64,000 nucleotides of DNA from Roseburia sp. AM59-24XD (lineage in GTDB: Bacteria > Bacillota > Clostridia > Lachnospirales > Lachnospiraceae): NCBI RefSeq assembly GCF_003478445.1, contig NZ_QUET01000004.1, positions 81,251-145,250 of the forward strand, given 5' to 3'. Every line of letters begins with the position of its first letter. Position 1 is the stretch's first letter. Shown here in pieces: positions 56,608 through 64,000 of the stretch. The position numbers were made by a program, and so were the translations under genes. The notes under the pieces are model-generated. The model had not been told where the DNA came from. It made no database searches and was given only the letters and a program-made list of their open reading frames with translations.

Positions 56608-57309
56608 ATGTATCTGGAAGTGAAGGATTTGAAGAAGAGTTATGGATCAGGAGAGGGTTTTGTGCAGGTTCTGAAAGGGATTACGACAGGTGTAGAACAA
56701 GGCGATATGTGTGTGATCCAGGGAACCAGCGGTTCCGGTAAATCAACGTTTCTTAACTGCGTCGGAGGGCTTGATACGATTGACAGCGGTTCTGTGATCG
56801 TGGATGGCAAGGAGATCGCAGGACTCAATCAGACACAATTGTCTGAATACCGCAGAGACAATCTGGGCTATATTTTCCAGTTCTATAATCTGGTTCCGAA
56901 TCTGACGGTTCGCGAGAATATCCAGGTTTGTGAATATCTGACAAAGGATCCGCTTGATATGGATGAACTGCTGGAAACACTGGGACTTACGGCTCACCAG
57001 AACAAGTTTCCGTCCCAGCTTTCCGGTGGACAGCAGCAGCGCTGCGCAATTGCCCGGGCACTGATCAAAAACCCAAAGCTTCTGCTCTGCGACGAGCCGA
57101 CCGGAGCACTCGACTCCAAAACTTCCAGAGATATTCTTGTGCTTTTGGAGACGATCAATGAAAAGTACGGAACAACGATGCTGATCGTGACGCATAATAA
57201 TTCGATCAAGGATATGGTTCATAAGGTGATTCGGATCAAGGACGGACAGATCAGCAGAGAATATTATAATGAAACGAGAGTACCGGCAGCAGAATTGGAG
57301 GATTTGTAA
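56608..57309 (+). CDS. ABC transporter ATP-binding protein (LolD/MacB type)
   Basis: 233 residues. Walker [10 protein letters not shown], signature [15 protein letters not shown], Walker B LLLCDEPTGALDSK and H-loop IVTHNNS are intact. AAAGGAGGACG precedes the start. Its stop shares one base with the permease start (TAATG). Controlled, by inference, by the TetR-family protein upstream. Confidence 0.92.
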   Translation: MYLEVKDLKKSYGSGEGFVQVLKGITTGVEQGDMCVIQGTSGSGKSTFLNCVGGLDTIDSGSVIVDGKEIAGLNQTQLSEYRRDNLGYIFQFYNLVPNLTVRENIQVCEYLTKDPLDMDELLETLGLTAHQNKFPSQLSGGQQQRCAIARALIKNPKLLLCDEPTGALDSKTSRDILVLLETINEKYGTTMLIVTHNNSIKDMVHKVIRIKDGQISREYYNETRVPAAELEDL

Positions 57310-60041
57310 TGCAAAAAGTATTGAGAAAAAGAATCCTTCGGGATTTACGTGAGAATAAATTTCGTTATCTGGCACTGGCGGTTCTGATCATTATGAGTAT
57401 GTATCTGGTGATCTCGCTGGTAGGAGCGGCGGAGACGATCATGCAGGGCGGAGAAAAGTCCGACCGTGAACACCGGGTTGAGGATGGAGAGTTTTCCGTA
57501 TTTGTGCCGCTCACGACTTCAGAACGAAAGGAGCTGACCGGCAAGGGTGTAGAGCTGCAGGAAAGCTTCTATATGGATTATGAGATGAAGGACAACAGTA
57601 TTCTCAGATTGTTTGAGAACCGTGAGAAGATCAATCTGGCAGTTATCCGGAACGGAAGAAAAGCGGAGTCTTCGGATGAGGTCATGCTGGAGCAGAGATA
57701 CTGCGAAGAGCATGGTATCAAGGTTGGGGATACTGTGACGATCGGCGGGGAGAAGCTTACCGTGACCGGTATCGGATGCGTTCCGGATTACAATGCACCG
57801 TATCACAATCTGTCGGACAGCACTGTCGGAAGCAAGCAGTTTGGCCTTGCTTTTGTAACGGCAGAAAAGTATGACCGGATGCGTGAGCAGGGGAAAAGTG
57901 CACAAACGGAGGTGTACAATTATTCGTACATCAAAAAGGAAGATATCACAGACAAGAAGATTAAGGAATGGCTGAAGGATCAGACCATTGACAGCAGTGA
58001 GATTTTGGACAAATGGTTCAAAAAATACTGGGATCAGACAGGTGGACAGAAGGATAAGCTGACAAAGGGAATCAATAAGCTTGTCAACGGTTCCGCAGAG
58101 CTTTCCGATGGACTTAATGAACTTTCTGCAAACAACAAAAAGCTTCAGAATGCCAGCGGAAGTATCCTTGAGGCGTATTTAAAGGAGGCGTCTTCGGCAC
58201 TGAAGGCATATGGCCTGAAGGAAGATCTGACCGAGGATAATTTCGAGAGCGCATTAGAGCATTTAAAGAATGAAAACAGTGAAAATGCCATTGTGAAGCT
58301 GTCGATCGGTTCGCTGTCGGATCAGTTAACTATGTTAAAAAGCTATAAGGATGGGGTAGTACAATATACAGATGGTGTCGGGGATGCCGCTGAGGGAGCT
58401 TCGAAGTTATCAGATGGTGTCAGTAAGCTCAAAAAGGGAACCGACAAGCTGATGGATCAGTATTTTAATATTTCTCTGAGCAATATGACGGAATTTGTCA
58501 CAGCAGAAGAGAATATGAGGATTGGTGCAACGACAGATGATCAGATCATCAATAAAATGGGTGGTCTTGTCGCAGGTGTGATCATTATGATTTTATTTAC
58601 CTATGTGATCTCGGTCTTTGTGGTACATACGATCGAGGCGGAGAGCGGAGTGATCGGTGCTCTCTATGCGATGGGAGTGACCGGAAAGGATCTGATCCTT
58701 CATTATCTGATGCTTCCAATCTGCGTCACTTCGATTTCGGGAGCGATCGGAACGGCGATCGGGTTTTCTCCGATCGGTGTCAGACAGCAGATGGCAGACA
58801 CGTATAATTATTTTTCGTTTCCGGAGGTGCCGAATGTTTATCCGGTTTATCTTCTGGTGTATGGACTTGTCATGCCGGCACTGGCTGCAGTTATCGTCAA
58901 CTGGCTTGTGATCCGCAGGAAACTGGCACAGCCGGCACTCAAGCTGATGCGCAAGGAACAGAAGCAGGGGAGATTCGGACGTGTTAATCTTGGAAAGATG
59001 GGCTTTGTATCAAGATTTTGTGTTCGCCAGCTTCTGCGGGAAATCCGTACCAGTCTGACGGTAATCTTTGGATTATTTATCTCACTGTTGATCTGCATGC
59101 TCAGCCTTGACTGCTTTGTGATGTGCGATAATATCCGAAAAGACAATAAAGCGGACACCCGGTTTGAATATATGTATACCTACAAATATCCGACGAAGAA
59201 CGCTCCGGATGATGGAGAGGAAGCATTTGCCAGAACGCTGAAGAAGGAACGGTTTGGTTATAATCTGGATGTCACGGTAATGGGACTTACCAAGGACAAT
59301 TCCTTTTTTGATGCCGATGTGAAAAAGAGTATGAGCCGCGTCATTATTTCTTCTGCGGCAGCACAGAAATTTGGCCTTTCCAAGGGGGATCAGATCGTGC
59401 TAAATGATGAGGATGAGGAAAGAGATTATGCGTTTACAGTGGATGGAGTCACACAGTATTCGCCGGGACTGTACGTTTTTATGGACATTGACAGTATGCG
59501 AGATCTGTTTGGAGAGGATGACGATTATTATAACGTTGTATTTGCCGATCATAAGTTAAATATACCGGCAGGAAGACTTTACGGCACACTGAGTAAGAAA
59601 GAGGTGGAGGAAACCGCAGGTATCTTTGTCGATATGATGATGTCGATGGTATATATGCTTACAACCATGTCAGCGTTGATCTTTTGTGTGGTTATGTATT
59701 TGATGATGAAGGTGATGATCGACCGCTCCGGCTTTGGCATTTCTCTGATCAAGATATTTGGTTATCGTACCGGAGAGATCCGCAGGCTGTACCTTAACAG
59801 CAATTTCGGCATTGTGGCAGTAGGTGCGCTGATCTGCATTCCTCTGTCAAAGATTGTGATGGACAGTCTTTACCCGTTGATGGTCAGCAATATTGCCAGC
59901 GGAATGAATCTTTATTTCCCACCGGTATTGTATATCGGTCTGTATGTGAGCATTCTTCTGCTGTATGCGGTGATCAACTTCTTTCTGGTGCGCAGGCTGA
60001 ATAAAATCACACCGGCGGAGGTGCTTAAGAATCGTGAGTAG
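57309..60041 (+). CDS. FtsX-family ABC transporter permease with coiled-coil extracellular domain
   Basis: 910 residues. First membrane segment about residues 18-38; a long extracellular domain to about 410 containing a heptad-like section (KLVNGSAELSDGLNELSANNKKL and GASKLSDGVSKLKKGTDKL); three FtsX segments (about 418-545); another segment near 585-610; an extracellular loop; and a final three-segment FtsX domain (about 775-900). The coiled section recalls YhgE/Pip-like or MmpL-like exporters. Substrate unknown. Confidence 0.88.
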   Translation: MQKVLRKRILRDLRENKFRYLALAVLIIMSMYLVISLVGAAETIMQGGEKSDREHRVEDGEFSVFVPLTTSERKELTGKGVELQESFYMDYEMKDNSILRLFENREKINLAVIRNGRKAESSDEVMLEQRYCEEHGIKVGDTVTIGGEKLTVTGIGCVPDYNAPYHNLSDSTVGSKQFGLAFVTAEKYDRMREQGKSAQTEVYNYSYIKKEDITDKKIKEWLKDQTIDSSEILDKWFKKYWDQTGGQKDKLTKGINKLVNGSAELSDGLNELSANNKKLQNASGSILEAYLKEASSALKAYGLKEDLTEDNFESALEHLKNENSENAIVKLSIGSLSDQLTMLKSYKDGVVQYTDGVGDAAEGASKLSDGVSKLKKGTDKLMDQYFNISLSNMTEFVTAEENMRIGATTDDQIINKMGGLVAGVIIMILFTYVISVFVVHTIEAESGVIGALYAMGVTGKDLILHYLMLPICVTSISGAIGTAIGFSPIGVRQQMADTYNYFSFPEVPNVYPVYLLVYGLVMPALAAVIVNWLVIRRKLAQPALKLMRKEQKQGRFGRVNLGKMGFVSRFCVRQLLREIRTSLTVIFGLFISLLICMLSLDCFVMCDNIRKDNKADTRFEYMYTYKYPTKNAPDDGEEAFARTLKKERFGYNLDVTVMGLTKDNSFFDADVKKSMSRVIISSAAAQKFGLSKGDQIVLNDEDEERDYAFTVDGVTQYSPGLYVFMDIDSMRDLFGEDDDYYNVVFADHKLNIPAGRLYGTLSKKEVEETAGIFVDMMMSMVYMLTTMSALIFCVVMYLMMKVMIDRSGFGISLIKIFGYRTGEIRRLYLNSNFGIVAVGALICIPLSKIVMDSLYPLMVSNIASGMNLYFPPVLYIGLYVSILLLYAVINFFLVRRLNKITPAEVLKNRE

Positions 60042-60147
60042 CCGCTTTGCATCTGCCGCACATTATGCTTTATGATTTTGTTGTTTATCAATTCTATGCA
60101 AGTCAGCAAGATTCTTTGTGTTACAAATTTGTGATCATTTTTAAAGG

Positions 60148-60199
60148 AAAGTTTACTGTGATTCCGGTTTGCTTTTTGTGCCGGATAGCAGTAAACTTT
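60148..60199 (+). terminator. Hairpin after the exporter operon
   Basis: AAAGTTTACTG...TTCCGG pairs with CCGGATAGCAGTAAACTTT with one small internal loop. The T-run is weak (TTTATTTAA), so its action as a terminator is likely but not certain. The rest of the gap 60042-60318 shows nothing else. Confidence 0.5.
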
Positions 60200-60318
60200 A
60201 TTTAATTGATGTAATTTTAAAAGAAGATAGTAATTTATGGTTGATGTTGGGGTAAAGGGGATTTTGATTCTGATTGATGCAGCGGATCGCTATTTGGAAG
60301 GGTATAAGGAGAAAAATG

Positions 60319-60938
60319 ATGACAAAGTTTAAGATATGTGGACTAACGACATGTCAGGAGGCGGAATGGGTTTCTGAGGCGCAGGCGGATTATGCGGGGA
60401 TGGTGCTTTTCTTTCCGAAAAGCAAACGAAATATCAGTGTTACGCAGGCAGAGAAGATCATACAGCATTGCCGGATGAGATAAAGTCGGTGGCGGTTGTC
60501 GTGTCGCCGGACACAGATCAGATTCGACAGCTTGAGAAAGCCGGATTTGACCTGATTCAGATACATGGGACAGTGCTGTCGGAGGTGGTGGAGGCGTTGC
60601 ACGTTCCGTTTCTGCGTGCATTTAATGTGGACAATATGCAGGAGTGGGAGATCTTTGAACAGGAAGAAAAATGTGCCGGATATGTTTTTGATGCGGTAAA
60701 GCCGGGCAGCGGAGAAACCTTTGACTGGAGCAGCCTCCCAAGCCTTTCGGAGGATGGGAAACCATATCTGCTGGCAGGAGGTCTGAATCCGGAAAATGTT
60801 GGAGATGCCATTCGCTCCCTGCAGCCTTATGGCGTAGATGTAAGCTCCGGCGTGGAGATTGATCAGGGCAAAGGAAAAGCCCCCGAAAAGATCAAAGCTT
60901 TCGCGGAGGCTGTTCGTAACGCCGATAAATTATTGTAA
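60319..60938 (+). CDS. trpF: Phosphoribosylanthranilate isomerase, frameshifted
   Basis: The N-terminal frame (KFKICGLTTCQEAEWV, YAGMVLFFPKSKRNIS) stops at 60483; the remainder (LPDEIKSVAVVVSP ... to 60938) is in another frame. Adding one base near 60468-60471 joins them into 206 residues, the normal TrpF length. CGL holds the catalytic Cys, and the late AGGLNPENV and GVDVSSGVE motifs bind phosphate. The enzyme performs the third step of tryptophan synthesis. Here it stands alone, away from other trp genes. AAGGAG sets the start at 60319. Confidence 0.88.
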
Positions 60939-60961
60939 AATCATTTGTAATGCTTCACGGC

Positions 60962-61828
60962 TTATGAAAAATAATTCGATGTCTGGCTGCGGCTCATCAT
61001 GTACTCACGGTTGGAGACAGACTGAGAAAGTCCATTCAACAAATAAAACAGGATCACACCGATCAGAATACCGAAAAGGCTCATCGTAACATCGTCAATG
61101 TCACCCCAGCCCCTGCCGGCAAGATCTTGTAAAAGCTCCAGGATCACAGGAATTCCTACATATATAAGCAGACGCAGGACAAATGGAAGGCGTGCACCGT
61201 AAATGCGTACAAAAAAGCCGATCGGAATGCCGATGGCAACCATCTCACCGATATAGCAGAAAAGCGGAGCAAGTGAAACATGGCTCTTCAGTGCAAACTC
61301 AATATAGGATGCGGTTGTCATCATCGGGATAAAATTGTGTGCGCCAAACGGCAGCTCCTGATATGGTGGTGTGATCGGAGTCAGGAAATACTGCTTGATC
61401 AGCACAAACAGGAAAAACACAATAAACAAAATGCTCATTCTACGGAAGAACAGATGAAATCCGTCAAATCGTGGTCCGCGGTCGAGCATATCGCGGATAT
61501 TCGAATAAAGAAACGGTACCAGCCAGTTTACCAGAACAAGCACCACCATGGAAAAGTCATAATGGATCCACTGATTCGGCTGGATCAGATAGATCACTGT
61601 GGAAAAGATAAAGGTGATCGTCACCATAAAAGCCGCATGAAGAAAGCTGTAACCATAATTGAGTGAGGACTCCAGACAAAAATGCGACAATCCAACTGAA
61701 AAGATCACAGCAAAAACAATACTGATCCAATGATAATTGACCAGATAATAAAGGCATGCCTCGGCGATGAAGCTTACGAGGCTCAGAAGAATAACAAGAC
61801 TGCTGATATTCACTGCACGGTTGTTCAT
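60962..61828 (-). CDS. VanZ-like membrane protein
   Basis: 288 residues, about eight membrane segments. The C-terminal half has the VanZ signature: RLLIYVGIPVILELLQDLAGRG followed by DIDDVTMSLFGILIGVILFYLL. VanZ-like proteins are linked with resistance to teicoplanin or other lipoglycopeptides and lipid-carrier recycling; the exact role is not settled. GGGGGAT before the ATG at 61828 sets the start over 61849. It converges on trpF with 23 bp between stops. Confidence 0.8.
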   Translation of the reverse strand: MNNRAVNISSLVILLSLVSFIAEACLYYLVNYHWISIVFAVIFSVGLSHFCLESSLNYGYSFLHAAFMVTITFIFSTVIYLIQPNQWIHYDFSMVVLVLVNWLVPFLYSNIRDMLDRGPRFDGFHLFFRRMSILFIVFFLFVLIKQYFLTPITPPYQELPFGAHNFIPMMTTASYIEFALKSHVSLAPLFCYIGEMVAIGIPIGFFVRIYGARLPFVLRLLIYVGIPVILELLQDLAGRGWGDIDDVTMSLFGILIGVILFYLLNGLSQSVSNREYMMSRSQTSNYFS

Positions 61829-61999
61829 AACAATATCCCCCAATAACATGTATATTCGAAAAAAATACTGCCTGGAAGGGCAGCTTCGTTCTTTCGTTGC
61901 GCGGTCGTCTGACCTTTTCCAATATCATAGCAGATTTACCCGGAATGTTCTATAGTAAAGTAGACGAAAAAATTACCGGAAAAAAATAAAAATTAGGTA

Positions 62000-62028
62000 T
62001 TGACATATAGAAAATATTTTGGTATATT
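62000..62028 (+). promoter_or_regulatory. Promoter of the tRNA pair
   Basis: TTGACA (62000-62005), 17-bp spacer, TATATT (62023-62028), about 35 bp before the first tRNA: near-consensus, as expected for stable RNA. Confidence 0.75.
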
Positions 62029-62063
62029 ATACAAGTCGCGTGAAACGAACAACGCAGACAAAT

Positions 62064-62136
62064 GGGATCTTAGCTCAGCTGGGAGAGCATCTGCCTTACA
62101 AGCAGAGGGTCACAGGTTCGAGCCCTGTAGGTCCCA
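62064..62136 (+). tRNA. tRNA-Val (anticodon TAC)
   Basis: Acceptor arms GGGATCT and AGGTCCC, D-arm AGCTCAGCTGGGAGAGCA, anticodon loop CTTACAA with TAC in the middle, T-arm with GGTTCGAGCC, discriminator A. CCA is not encoded. Confidence 0.93.
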
Positions 62137-62166
62137 TTCGATGAGTCTTTCATCGATCATATTTAT

Positions 62167-62240
62167 GGCGAGATAGCTCAGTTGGCTAGAGCACACGGTT
62201 CATACCCGTGGTGTCGGGAGTTCGAATCTCCCTCTCGCTA
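62167..62240 (+). tRNA. tRNA-Met (anticodon CAT)
   Basis: Acceptor GGCGAGA with TCTCGCT (first pair G-U), D-arm AGCTCAGTTGGCTAGAGCA, anticodon loop TTCATAC with CAT, T-arm GAGTTCGAATC. It lacks the three G-C pairs of an initiator anticodon stem, so it is the elongator Met or the tRNA-Ile with modified CAT. CCA is not encoded. Confidence 0.9.
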
Positions 62241-62258
62241 TTATTTTTTTGCCCGAAA

Positions 62259-62290
62259 GGCATCTGTCATTTGACAGGTGTCTTTTTTTG
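62259..62290 (+). terminator. Terminator of the tRNA operon
   Basis: GGCATCTGTC pairs with GACAGGTGTC around ATTT, followed by seven T. Confidence 0.85.
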
Positions 62291-62340
62291 TTATTGGAAT
62301 TGCGTCAAGAGAAACGAGAGCTATAAGACAAAATCATCAC

Positions 62341-62382
62341 ACAGCAGCAAGGATCGTGAGATCTGATCTGCTGTTTTTTTTT
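62341..62382 (+). terminator. Second terminator-like hairpin
   Basis: ACAGCAG pairs with CTGCTGT and an inner GATC-GTGA-GATC hairpin stacks inside it, followed by nine T. It lies between the tRNA terminator and the SPFH gene and may be a backup stop. Confidence 0.6.
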
Positions 62383-62511
62383 CTTGTGAAAATAATTAAG
62401 ACAAGTATGGACATCAGTTTGGTAAAATGTCGTTCATAAGATGCAGTATGGGATAAAAGAAAGGATAATGCAGGGCGATTAACAAATATGAGTGAAAGCG
62501 GGGGTGATGCA

Positions 62512-63693
62512 ATGAACTTATATGACATCATAAAATATGAAGGCAACAATGATGTTTTTGTCTGGAAACATCCATGTGAGGATTTTAATCTGGGAACACA
62601 ATTGATTGTCCATGAATCTCAGGAAGCACTCTTTTATATGAATGGACATGCATTGGATTTATTTGGACCAGGTAAACATGTGTTGGAGACTGAAAATATC
62701 CCTCTCCTTAGAAAAGTATCAAATTTGCCGACAGATGGTAAAACGCCATATCACTGTGAGATTTATTACATCAATAAAACGGATCAAATGGCAATACGAT
62801 GGGGAACGGATAGTAAAGTTCAGTATATTGATCCTACCTATAAATTTCCATTATCTATTGGTGCAAATGGGGAAATGAGTCTAGCAGTACATGATTCAAG
62901 AAATTTGGTTGTTCAGTTGGTTGGAACAGAGCTGTTGTTAACAAGAGAAAAGATGGTGTCCTATTTTCGATCATTTTTGATGACGAAAGTGAAAACATAC
63001 CTTGCTCAGGTTATGCGGGAAAAGGCACTTAACATATTTGAAATTGATGAGCAAATGGAACTATTTTCGGAAGAAATACATAAAAAGTTGGTTCCTGATT
63101 TCCTAGATTATGGAATTGATTTGAAGAAATTTTTGATTACAACGATTGTGCGTCCTGATGGTGAACCGCAATATGAAAAGTTTAAGGAGTTGCATTTTAG
63201 ACAATATGCAGATATAGCAGAGGCGCAGTTACAACAGAAAGTTGGAATTATTCAACAACAGACAGAGTCACAGCGTGTTGTAATTGAGGCGGAAGGAATA
63301 GCGAAAAAGAGAGCAGTGGAAGGATATACATATCAGCAGGAGCGCGGGTTTGATGTGGCTGAAAAGGTTGCTGAAAATGAAGGATGTGGAAATTTTAGCA
63401 ACGTAGGGATTGGTTTTGGCTTGATGACTGGAATTGGCAATTCAGTTGGAAGTGCTGTTGGAGATATTATGAATTCTACAATGCCTGTAGTGACTGGAAA
63501 AATGAGTGAAAATAATCCAATGAGATTTTGTGATAATTGTGGTGCCGAAATTATAGTTGGAGCTTCATTTTGTGTTAATTGTGGGAAGGCACTTGAAAAG
63601 AGTGATCAATGTAGAAATTGTGGATTTGTCTTTACCAAATCAGAAAATTTTTGCCCAAAATGTGGCACGAGGAGGATCTTGAATGAAAAATAA
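62512..63693 (+). CDS. SPFH/band-7 domain protein with C-terminal zinc ribbons (YdjI-like)
   Basis: 393 residues. The first 200 form an SPFH-like domain (VFVWKHPCEDFNLGTQLIVHESQEALFYMNG is its start), a helical section follows (QLQQKVGIIQQQTESQRVVIEAEGIAKKRA), then a Gly-rich patch, then two zinc-binding pairs: CDNCG with CVNCGK, and CRNCGF with CPKCGT. This matches the 'virion core protein' SPFH family found in Firmicutes (YdjI), linked with membrane stress. GGGGGTGA before the ATG at 62512 sets the start. The gene is richer in A+T than its neighbours. Confidence 0.83.
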   Translation: MNLYDIIKYEGNNDVFVWKHPCEDFNLGTQLIVHESQEALFYMNGHALDLFGPGKHVLETENIPLLRKVSNLPTDGKTPYHCEIYYINKTDQMAIRWGTDSKVQYIDPTYKFPLSIGANGEMSLAVHDSRNLVVQLVGTELLLTREKMVSYFRSFLMTKVKTYLAQVMREKALNIFEIDEQMELFSEEIHKKLVPDFLDYGIDLKKFLITTIVRPDGEPQYEKFKELHFRQYADIAEAQLQQKVGIIQQQTESQRVVIEAEGIAKKRAVEGYTYQQERGFDVAEKVAENEGCGNFSNVGIGFGLMTGIGNSVGSAVGDIMNSTMPVVTGKMSENNPMRFCDNCGAEIIVGASFCVNCGKALEKSDQCRNCGFVFTKSENFCPKCGTRRILNEK

Positions 63694-64000
63694 TATTTGT
63701 GTTTATTTAATTTTAGGAATATATTTAACAGTTATAACAGCTATTATATTTATATTGCCGGTCGACAAGAGTGATGCCGCTTGGATTTCATATACTTTTT
63801 TTGTGATTTCGATAATTGTTGAAGGAGCATTGATAAAATATAAAGATTCTGATATAGAAACTAAAATTTTATCAATTCCATTATGGTATATAGGGGGGAT
63901 TTATGTATTAATACAGACAATATTGTTGTTTACGTGTGTATTGTTTTTTGATATATCAGGATGGATTTCTGCGATATTTTCTATTGTTTTTTTGGGAATT
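63683..64000 (+). CDS. Small multi-spanning membrane protein, 3' end beyond the window
   Basis: An open frame from ATG 63683 to the window end (106 codons, no stop). It overlaps the SPFH gene end by 11 bp and has GAGGAGGA just upstream. It has at least three hydrophobic segments (VYLILGIYLTVITAIIFIL, ISYTFFVISIIVEGAL, YVLIQTILLFTCVLFF). Family unknown. As in YdjI-type loci, it may be a partner of the SPFH protein. Confidence 0.7.
   Translation, partial: MKNNICVYLILGIYLTVITAIIFILPVDKSDAAWISYTFFVISIIVEGALIKYKDSDIETKILSIPLWYIGGIYVLIQTILLFTCVLFFDISGWISAIFSIVFLGI

Noticed and set aside
1..64000. CRISPR array, complete insertion sequence, prophage or rRNA operon
   Set aside because: No regularly spaced repeats, no transposase or integrase frames beyond the Rpn remnant, no phage structural genes and no rRNA were seen.

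Overview
The window looks like a chromosome segment of a Gram-positive gut anaerobe of the Clostridia, most likely Lachnospiraceae (Roseburia/Agathobacter-like; the genus is a guess). Reasons: strong AGGAGG-type ribosome sites, moderate GC, a SigK-like sporulation sigma factor, a secreted glycoside hydrolase family 5 enzyme with Ser/Thr/Pro linker and bacterial Ig-like domains, hybrid cluster protein, and paired two-component/ABC exporter modules.

Layout. 1-2.8 kb: end of a diguanylate cyclase and a NatAB-like ABC exporter. 3.1-8.5 kb: a complete 2-aminoethylphosphonate (AEP) uptake and breakdown operon (ATPase, double permease, lipoprotein, PhnW, PhnX). 8.6-14 kb: a NarL-type two-component system divergent from a three-gene ABC-2 exporter, the whole module bracketed by ~67-bp direct repeats. 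14-24 kb: ParB-like/BMP fusion, phosphoesterase, leucine-rich-repeat protein, AAA-ATPase/PD-(D/E)XK gene bounded by 20-bp repeats, SigK-like factor, YhaM-like exonuclease, RlmD. 24-32.4 kb: chemoreceptor plus sugar-type binding lipoprotein, a decayed glycosyltransferase and Rpn-like remnant, the GH5 enzyme, and an antitoxin whose toxin is broken. 32.4-37.5 kb: OmpR-type two-component system with an FtsX-type ABC exporter. 37.7-50.4 kb: the most unusual region, an exosortase G (XrtG) operon: a promoter and a foldable leader, a secreted three-repeat protein with a C-terminal sorting signal, XrtG, a dedicated glycosyltransferase, a coiled-coil membrane protein, a pyruvoyl-tetrahydropterin-synthase-like protein lacking the catalytic Cys, a GT-C-like membrane protein and a GT2-GtrA fusion, followed by a MATE transporter and another GT-C-like protein. 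50.5-53.8 kb: gamma carbonic anhydrase and two tandem sodium:neurotransmitter-type symporters. 54-60 kb: Hcp, a TetR regulator and an ABC exporter sharing one operator. 60.3-64 kb: lone trpF, VanZ-like protein, two tRNAs, an SPFH/zinc-ribbon protein and a membrane protein cut by the window end.

How the parts work together. Three of the ABC exporters sit beside their own regulators, as expected for drug or antimicrobial-peptide response. The AEP operon supplies phosphorus, nitrogen and acetaldehyde. The XrtG operon probably makes a lipid-linked glycan at the membrane and cuts or anchors the neighbouring sorting-signal protein; this is inference, since XrtG systems are defined mostly by comparative genomics.

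Caution. Ten genes carry eleven lesions, each exactly repaired by adding one base, and none needs a base removed. That pattern points to residual sequencing or assembly deletions rather than biology, so these genes are described as probably intact in the organism. The glycosyltransferase at 27.6-28.3 kb is different: it has tandem duplications and a nonsense codon and is a genuine pseudogene.
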